Source of the DNA: Eubacteriaceae bacterium | Lineage (GTDB): Bacteria; Bacillota; Clostridia; Lachnospirales; Lachnospiraceae | Assembly (NCBI GenBank): GCA_902362875.1 | Contig: CABIYF010000039.1 | Location: 1 to 14,725, forward strand | Length of the DNA: 14,725 nt | Reading direction: 5' to 3' | Shown here: positions 14,331-14,725 of the stretch, one piece after another | Position numbering within the stretch: position 1 is the stretch's first letter | How the letters are laid out: each line of letters begins with the position of its first letter | Position numbers and translations under genes: made by a program | Notes under the pieces: model-generated | The model's input: the letters and a program-made list of their open reading frames with translations, nothing else | Databases searched by the model: none | Told to the model about the DNA's origin: nothing

Positions 14331-14353
14331 GGTACGTGCTATTGTGCGTTTAC
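14331..14353. repeat. IS66 copy B right terminal inverted repeat
   Basis: Perfect 23-bp inverse match to 11541-11563. It joins an interrupted IS110 transposase reading frame at 14354. Confidence 0.95.
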
Positions 14354-14473
14354 CTCAATTCCTCTATAATCAAAAGCTCTTGCATAATGTGTTTCACTTC
14401 CAATATCAATTCCAAGTACCAAAGTATTTTCTGTAATAGCTTCAATTTTTGCATTCTGTGTGTTAGACTTCAT
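14354..14473 (-). pseudogene. IS110-family transposase, N-terminal fragment
   Basis: The ATG at 14473 (AGAGGT upstream) begins MKSNTQNAKIEAITENTLVL, then GIDIGSETHYARAFDYRGIE, the start of an IS110 DEDD transposase with the first catalytic Asp in LGIDIG. After codon 38 the frame runs into the IS66 end and stops four codons later. The rest of the gene is not found on the other side of the IS66, so it has been deleted. It is similar to, but clearly distinct from, the IS110 transposase at 7299-8590. Confidence 0.88.
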
Positions 14474-14478
14474 TATAG

Positions 14479-14545
14479 ATACCTCTTTGTTCAATAAGAT
14501 TTTTACTAACCTGCCAGTCAGTAGTCTTATTGTACTCTGAGGTAT
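14479..14545 (-). promoter_or_regulatory. Leader hairpin of the truncated IS110 gene
   Basis: On the minus strand ATACCTC (14545-14539) pairs with GAGGTAT (14485-14479) and CAATAAGA (14532-14525) with TCTTATTG (14499-14492), the same two-stem layout as at 8596-8660. The ribosome binding site GAGGT is in the outer stem. Paired bases differ between the two copies but pairing is kept. Confidence 0.6.
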
Positions 14546-14635
14546 TTTCAATTTTCAACATCCACGTTTTTTATTATACCGGAAGCTTCTTATAAAACAT
14601 TTTTTAAATTTCAAAAGCACCCAGATTTTTAAAAA

Positions 14636-14725
14636 TGAACTGCTACCCGTCAAGTAGACAATAGAAAAAATAAAAAATATTTCTGCCATCAGTTTTGAAT
14701 CTGGTGGCAGTTTTTATGCCGCCAA
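14636..14725 (-). mobile_element. Probable end of an IS3-family element (continues past the window)
   Basis: On the minus strand the window opens with TTG GCG GCA TAA, fitting a transposase C-terminus ending LAA. It then has a hairpin CTGCCACCAG/CTGATGGCAG (14710-14701 and 14692-14683) followed by a T-rich tract, and the block TCTACTTGACGGGTAGCAG ending TTCA at 14636. The terminal CA and the TTGACGGG block resemble ends of IS3-family elements in Firmicutes. This rests on recall of the pattern and on only four codons, so it is tentative. Confidence 0.4.
14683..14710 (-). terminator. Hairpin after the probable IS3 transposase
   Basis: A 10-bp stem with one wobble position (14683-14692 with 14701-14710) and an 8-nt loop. 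T-rich tracts follow on both strands (AAATATTTTTTATTTTTT on the minus, TTTTT on the plus), so it could act in either direction. Confidence 0.6.

Larger units (their letters stand above)
11541..14353 (-). mobile_element. Complete IS66-family insertion sequence (copy B)
   Basis: A 2813-bp element with tnpA, tnpB and tnpC on the minus strand and a perfect 23-bp inverted repeat at its ends (11541-11563 and 14331-14353, starting GTAAACGCACAATAGC). The 8-bp flanks differ: gatcttta on the left and ctcaattc on the right, so the expected target duplication is absent. The left neighbour is an IS66 remnant and the right neighbour an IS110 transposase gene cut after codon 38. A deletion or recombination after insertion explains this best. 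It is a different IS66 member from the element at 1-2680. Confidence 0.95.

Noticed and set aside
11533..14361. Target site duplication for IS66 copy B
   Set aside because: The 8-bp flanks do not match in either orientation.
1..14725. CRISPR array, tRNA, rRNA or retron
   Set aside because: No regularly spaced repeats, cloverleaf or reverse transcriptase was seen on either strand.

Overview
The window looks like an accessory region of an AT-rich Gram-positive gut anaerobe. Clostridia, probably Lachnospiraceae-like, is an inference from the codon usage, the strong AGGAGG-type ribosome binding sites, and the IS66/IS110/IS3 element types; no ribosomal or core gene is present to prove it. Almost everything reads on the minus strand. 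The content is two anti-phage type loci embedded in a dense pile of insertion sequences.

Layout from low to high coordinate. 1-2680 is a complete IS66 element (tnpA-tnpB-tnpC, 19/20 terminal inverted repeats starting GTAAACG). 2681-2998 is AT-rich with a 57-codon reading frame of unknown status. 2999-6772 is a four-gene minus-strand operon read as mcrB (AAA+ GTPase with an EVE-like N-terminal domain), mcrC (PD-(D/E)xK nuclease, ATGA overlap), an unlabelled 42-codon gene whose ATG directly follows the mcrC stop and which has one membrane segment, and a 173-residue unknown protein. 6773 to about 8690 holds the mcrB leader and an IS110-type element whose transposase is broken by one missing base. 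8801-11052 is a tightly coupled two-gene locus, an OLD/AbiL-type ATPase and a TOPRIM-like partner, behind a near-consensus promoter. 11234-11540 is the left end of a third, broken IS66 copy on the plus strand. 11541-14353 is a second complete IS66 element with a perfect 23-bp inverted repeat. It cuts an IS110 transposase gene after codon 38 and lacks matching 8-bp flanks. 14636 to the window end is the end of what looks like an IS3-family element.

How the parts work together. McrB and McrC would form a GTP-driven complex that cuts DNA at recognised, usually modified, sites. The ATPase/TOPRIM pair fits the two-gene abortive-infection architecture called AbiL, with relatives in OLD, Gabija and PARIS. 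The two systems lie side by side on one strand, separated by the IS110 element, as in a defence island. The IS elements carry paired regulatory structures: a hairpin sequestering the transposase ribosome binding site in both IS110 copies, a palindrome before tnpA in both IS66 copies, and hairpins between tnpB and tnpC in both. The least explained parts are the 42-residue membrane peptide coupled to mcrC and the 173-residue protein after it.
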